A DNA stretch of 26,756 nt, taken from Alphaproteobacteria bacterium UBA7314. Lineage in GTDB: Bacteria; Pseudomonadota; Alphaproteobacteria; MPNO01; UBA830. This document shows positions 24,763 to 26,756 of the stretch, piece after piece. Every line of letters starts with the position of its first letter. The first letter of the stretch is position 1. Location: positions 1 through 26,756 of the forward strand of contig DKQG01000013.1 in NCBI GenBank assembly GCA_002471575.1. Direction: 5' to 3'. The translations under genes and the position numbers were made by a program. Under the pieces are notes generated by a model. The model made no database searches. It had not been told where the DNA came from and saw only the letters and a list, made by a program, of their open reading frames with translations.

Positions 24763-25986
24763 CTAGGCGTCTTCGAGCGTCATTTCTGCATTACGCCGAA
24801 TGGCGGCGATCATCGACGACCCCAAAAGGAAATTCCGGGCCCTGTTCGGGTCGGCGGCGGTATCGCGCAGGTTCTGAAGGTTGGCGGCGCGGGCTTCTGG
24901 GTCGGTTGCTTCCAGCCGTTTCTTGTTGGCGATCGTCTGCTCCTGAACGAAGTCGACGGCGTAGGCCCGGCGCTGCTTGTCGTAAAGATCCATCAGGCGG
25001 TCGTCCGCGCCGTTGACGATCACGGCACCCAGCTTGTCGCATAAATTCATCGCGTCCTGTATGCCGCCGTTAAGCCCCATGCCGCCGATCGAATTGTTGA
25101 CGTGTGCGGAATCGCCGGCCAGCAGGATTCGTCCCTTGCGAAACGTCGCCGCGACGCGCTGGTGAACGTTGTAGAGGTTGCGGTGGACGATGTCGTAGTC
25201 CTCGTCCCGCTTGAAGAATTTCTGCATTTGGTTCTGGACGAAGTCGTCGGCAAGCAGGTCTTCTTCCTTCGCCTCCGGATCTGCCGGAAACACCAGCCGC
25301 CACAGGCCGGGCGGGCCGTCGGCGGCGACCTTGAAGCAGTTGCACCATTCGTCTGGATCGGCGATGTAGTTGCGGAAAGACATCCCACGCTCCGCCTCGA
25401 AATCGAACGGGGTCGACAGCACCAGAAAACGTTCCGGCCAGGTAAATCCCTCGAAATCGATATCAGCCGATTTGCGTACCACGCTGCGCCCGCCGTCAGC
25501 GCCGATAAGCCAGTCGCCGGTGATGGTCTTTGGACCGTCCGGTGTGTCGACCGACAGCGTCACGCTGTTTTCCGACAGGGTCAGGTCCGTGGTGCGGTAG
25601 TTGAAATGAATCGACACGTTGTCCAGACCCTGTAACCGGGCGAGGACGATTTTTGCCAGCTTGAACTGCTCGCACTGGACCACGAAGGGAAAGTCGGTGT
25701 CGTTTGCCAGCGACGCGTGGTCGAAAACCGCAACGCGTTCGCCTGTCGGTCGGTCCCAAAATTCGAATTTTTCGGCCACCAACCCCTGCTCGATGACGTC
25801 GTCGATGACGCCAAGCGCCGCCAACAATTCAAGTGTCGCCGGATGGGTGGTCGCGGCCCTCGGATCGTCCAGGAGTTCCGGGTTCTCGTCGAACACGGCG
25901 ACGTCGATCCCACGCTTGCCTAGGGCGTAAGCGCAAATCAGGCCGACCGGTCCGCCACCTGAAATCAATACCTGTGCGTCGTTCAT
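24763..25986 (-). CDS. FAD-dependent aromatic hydroxylase (PheA/TfdB/MhpA group)
   Basis: The 407-residue protein carries the three FAD motifs of group A flavoprotein monooxygenases: GGGPVG (10-15) in the N-terminal Rossmann fold, IGADGGRS with the DG pair (164-165), and LLAGDSAH with the GD pair (291-292), followed by GGMGLNGGIQDAMNL. These enzymes add one oxygen atom to aromatic rings using NAD(P)H. The substrate cannot be read from the sequence. It is somewhat shorter than MhpA and lacks the C-terminal thioredoxin-like domain of phenol hydroxylases. GAAGGAGA stands at ideal distance before the ATG. It is divergent from a MarR-type gene with a palindromic operator candidate between, so substrate-induced expression is likely (inference). 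Confidence 0.87.
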   Translation of the reverse strand: MNDAQVLISGGGPVGLICAYALGKRGIDVAVFDENPELLDDPRAATTHPATLELLAALGVIDDVIEQGLVAEKFEFWDRPTGERVAVFDHASLANDTDFPFVVQCEQFKLAKIVLARLQGLDNVSIHFNYRTTDLTLSENSVTLSVDTPDGPKTITGDWLIGADGGRSVVRKSADIDFEGFTWPERFLVLSTPFDFEAERGMSFRNYIADPDEWCNCFKVAADGPPGLWRLVFPADPEAKEEDLLADDFVQNQMQKFFKRDEDYDIVHRNLYNVHQRVAATFRKGRILLAGDSAHVNNSIGGMGLNGGIQDAMNLCDKLGAVIVNGADDRLMDLYDKQRRAYAVDFVQEQTIANKKRLEATDPEARAANLQNLRDTAADPNRARNFLLGSSMIAAIRRNAEMTLEDA

Positions 25987-26040
25987 GAACTGTCTCCTTC
26001 AGGTGCCACAGAGCTCGAGCACTCCGGCATAAAAGCATTA

Positions 26041-26059
26041 GTTAAATAAGGTATTTGAC
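26041..26059. promoter_or_regulatory. Candidate MarR-type operator between the hydroxylase and its divergent regulator
   Basis: GTTAAATA (26041-26048) and TATTTGAC (26052-26059) form a 19-base near-perfect palindrome around AGG; seven of eight positions pair and the eighth is a G/T. It is AT-rich in a GC-rich context and sits in the 90-100 base divergent gap, as MarR boxes usually do. Which promoter it blocks is not clear, because no strong -35/-10 pair stands out. Confidence 0.45.
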
Positions 26060-26091
26060 GTAGGTAAGGGGTCGTGGTTCTTTTGTCAAAC

Positions 26092-26562
26092 ATGACCGAA
26101 GAGACCAATGCACAACAGGCGGCAAAGCCGGCTGCGCCGCATGACTATTTCGTCGATGTGGCGGAAGCACGCTATATCCTTCGACGGGTATTCCGTATCG
26201 CGGAAGAGCATGCAAAAGCCGCGGGATTGGAGCCGTTGACCCATCAAGCGCTGATCCAGATCTACGGAAGCCCCGAACGGCGCCTGCGGGTGAACGGGCT
26301 GGCGGAGCGCCTGGACATAAAGCCGGCATTCGCCTCGGCGCTGCTCACTCGGCTCGAGGCCGACGACCTGATCTACCGGCAACGCGATACCGCCGATCAC
26401 CGCGTCACCTGGGTTCAGGTCACCGAGACGGCGATCGAAAAACTGGTACAGATCGACAGCGCGGTGGATTTCCACGTGAGGTATTTTGCCGCCCAGCTCG
26501 ACCGAGAGTCGCGGGAACGGGCGCTTTCCACGCTAACATTCTATGTCGGGCTGGGGGATTGA
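26092..26562 (+). CDS. MarR-family transcriptional regulator
   Basis: From the ATG at 26092 the protein has 156 residues; a GTG at 26074 would add six, and neither start has a well-placed ribosome binding site. The central winged helix reads LTHQALIQIYGS, LRVNGLAERLDIKPAFASAL and LTRLEADDLIYRQR, with the wing containing DTADHRVTWVQVT. Helices at both ends (AEARYILRRVFRIAEEHAK and the last 35 residues) would form the dimer interface. The protein probably represses the divergent FAD hydroxylase gene and itself through the palindrome at 26041-26059, and responds to an aromatic acid or its CoA ester, as related regulators do; this is inference from context. Confidence 0.85.
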   Translation: MTEETNAQQAAKPAAPHDYFVDVAEARYILRRVFRIAEEHAKAAGLEPLTHQALIQIYGSPERRLRVNGLAERLDIKPAFASALLTRLEADDLIYRQRDTADHRVTWVQVTETAIEKLVQIDSAVDFHVRYFAAQLDRESRERALSTLTFYVGLGD

Positions 26563-26583
26563 TCACGCCGCCGTTCCGGGAGG

Positions 26584-26756
26584 TTAGTCGATCCTTAGCA
26601 GGCGCTCGTCGCCCGGCTGAACGACAATATCTTTAAAACCCAGTATCGCCTGCGCGATCTCGATCCGCCGGCGCTGCCCGAGGCGTTGGGCAGGGAAATT
26701 TGAGGTTCCAGCGGCAAGTTCCACAGGCTCGTACAAATGATCAGCAGCGTGATCAA
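26584..26756 (-). CDS. Unidentified protein, C-terminal fragment (5' end outside window)
   Basis: A minus-strand frame is open from the window edge to a TAA at 26584-26586 and gives 56 residues, including HLYEPVELAAGTSNFPAQ, RRRIEIAQAILGFKDIVV and the end QPGDERLLRID. Codon use and composition look coding and the other frames are broken. It is convergent with the MarR gene, with about 20 bases between the stops. I do not recognise the family from this short tail. The neighbourhood suggests a catabolic gene, but nothing in the fragment shows it. Confidence 0.55.
   Translation of the reverse strand, partial: DHAADHLYEPVELAAGTSNFPAQRLGQRRRIEIAQAILGFKDIVVQPGDERLLRID

Noticed and set aside
25981..25990. 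Palindrome GTTCATGAAC at the hydroxylase start codon
   Set aside because: It is only ten bases, lies on the start codon and is explained by coding sequence; the palindrome at 26041-26059 is a better operator candidate.

Overview
This is an ordinary-looking chromosomal segment of a GC-rich alphaproteobacterium, most likely of the Rhodospirillales type. That placement rests on gene content and order: membrane-anchored cytochrome c / kdsB / pheA, a complete yejA-yejA-yejB-yejE-yejF peptide importer behind a hisN-type phosphatase, and an SRP RNA gene just ahead of dnaX-ybaB-recR. I see no phage, transposon, CRISPR array, tRNA or rRNA. The only RNA gene found is the small SRP RNA at 21598-21693.

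Layout. 1-285 holds the end of a VanA-like Rieske oxygenase. A bidirectional terminator separates it from a convergent BI-1 family membrane protein (347-1105, -). 1274-4464 (-) is a ybbA/ybbP-type ABC exporter pair, divergent from a tesA-type SGNH esterase (4544-5179, +). This is the same arrangement as tesA/ybbAP in E. coli. A FIST-domain sensor-like protein and the RNA cyclic phosphodiesterase thpR follow on the + strand. 6881-7245 is a decayed coding remnant on the - strand, followed by a glutathione S-transferase-like gene and a divergent MarR-type regulator. 8593-17042 (-) reads as one long transcription unit: hisN, two tandem yejA-type binding proteins, yejB, yejE and yejF, with the last three genes overlapping.

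17061-17644 is a gene-poor stretch with coding remnants. It is followed by an unusual two-haem cytochrome c (17645-18676, -), divergent from kdsB and pheA (+). nudC (-) faces pheA and lies divergent from the SRP RNA gene. A long perfect inverted repeat sits between the SRP RNA gene and dnaX. dnaX, ybaB and recR form a DNA replication/repair cluster with an ATGA overlap. The right end carries an FAD aromatic hydroxylase-like gene divergent from a MarR regulator, with a palindromic operator candidate between them, and then an unidentified gene running off the edge.

No clearly novel system is visible. The items most worth a second look are the duplicated cytochrome domain, the doubled YejA binding protein, the palindrome ahead of dnaX, the two decayed regions, the back-to-back -10 elements between tesA and ybbA, and the MarR/hydroxylase operator.
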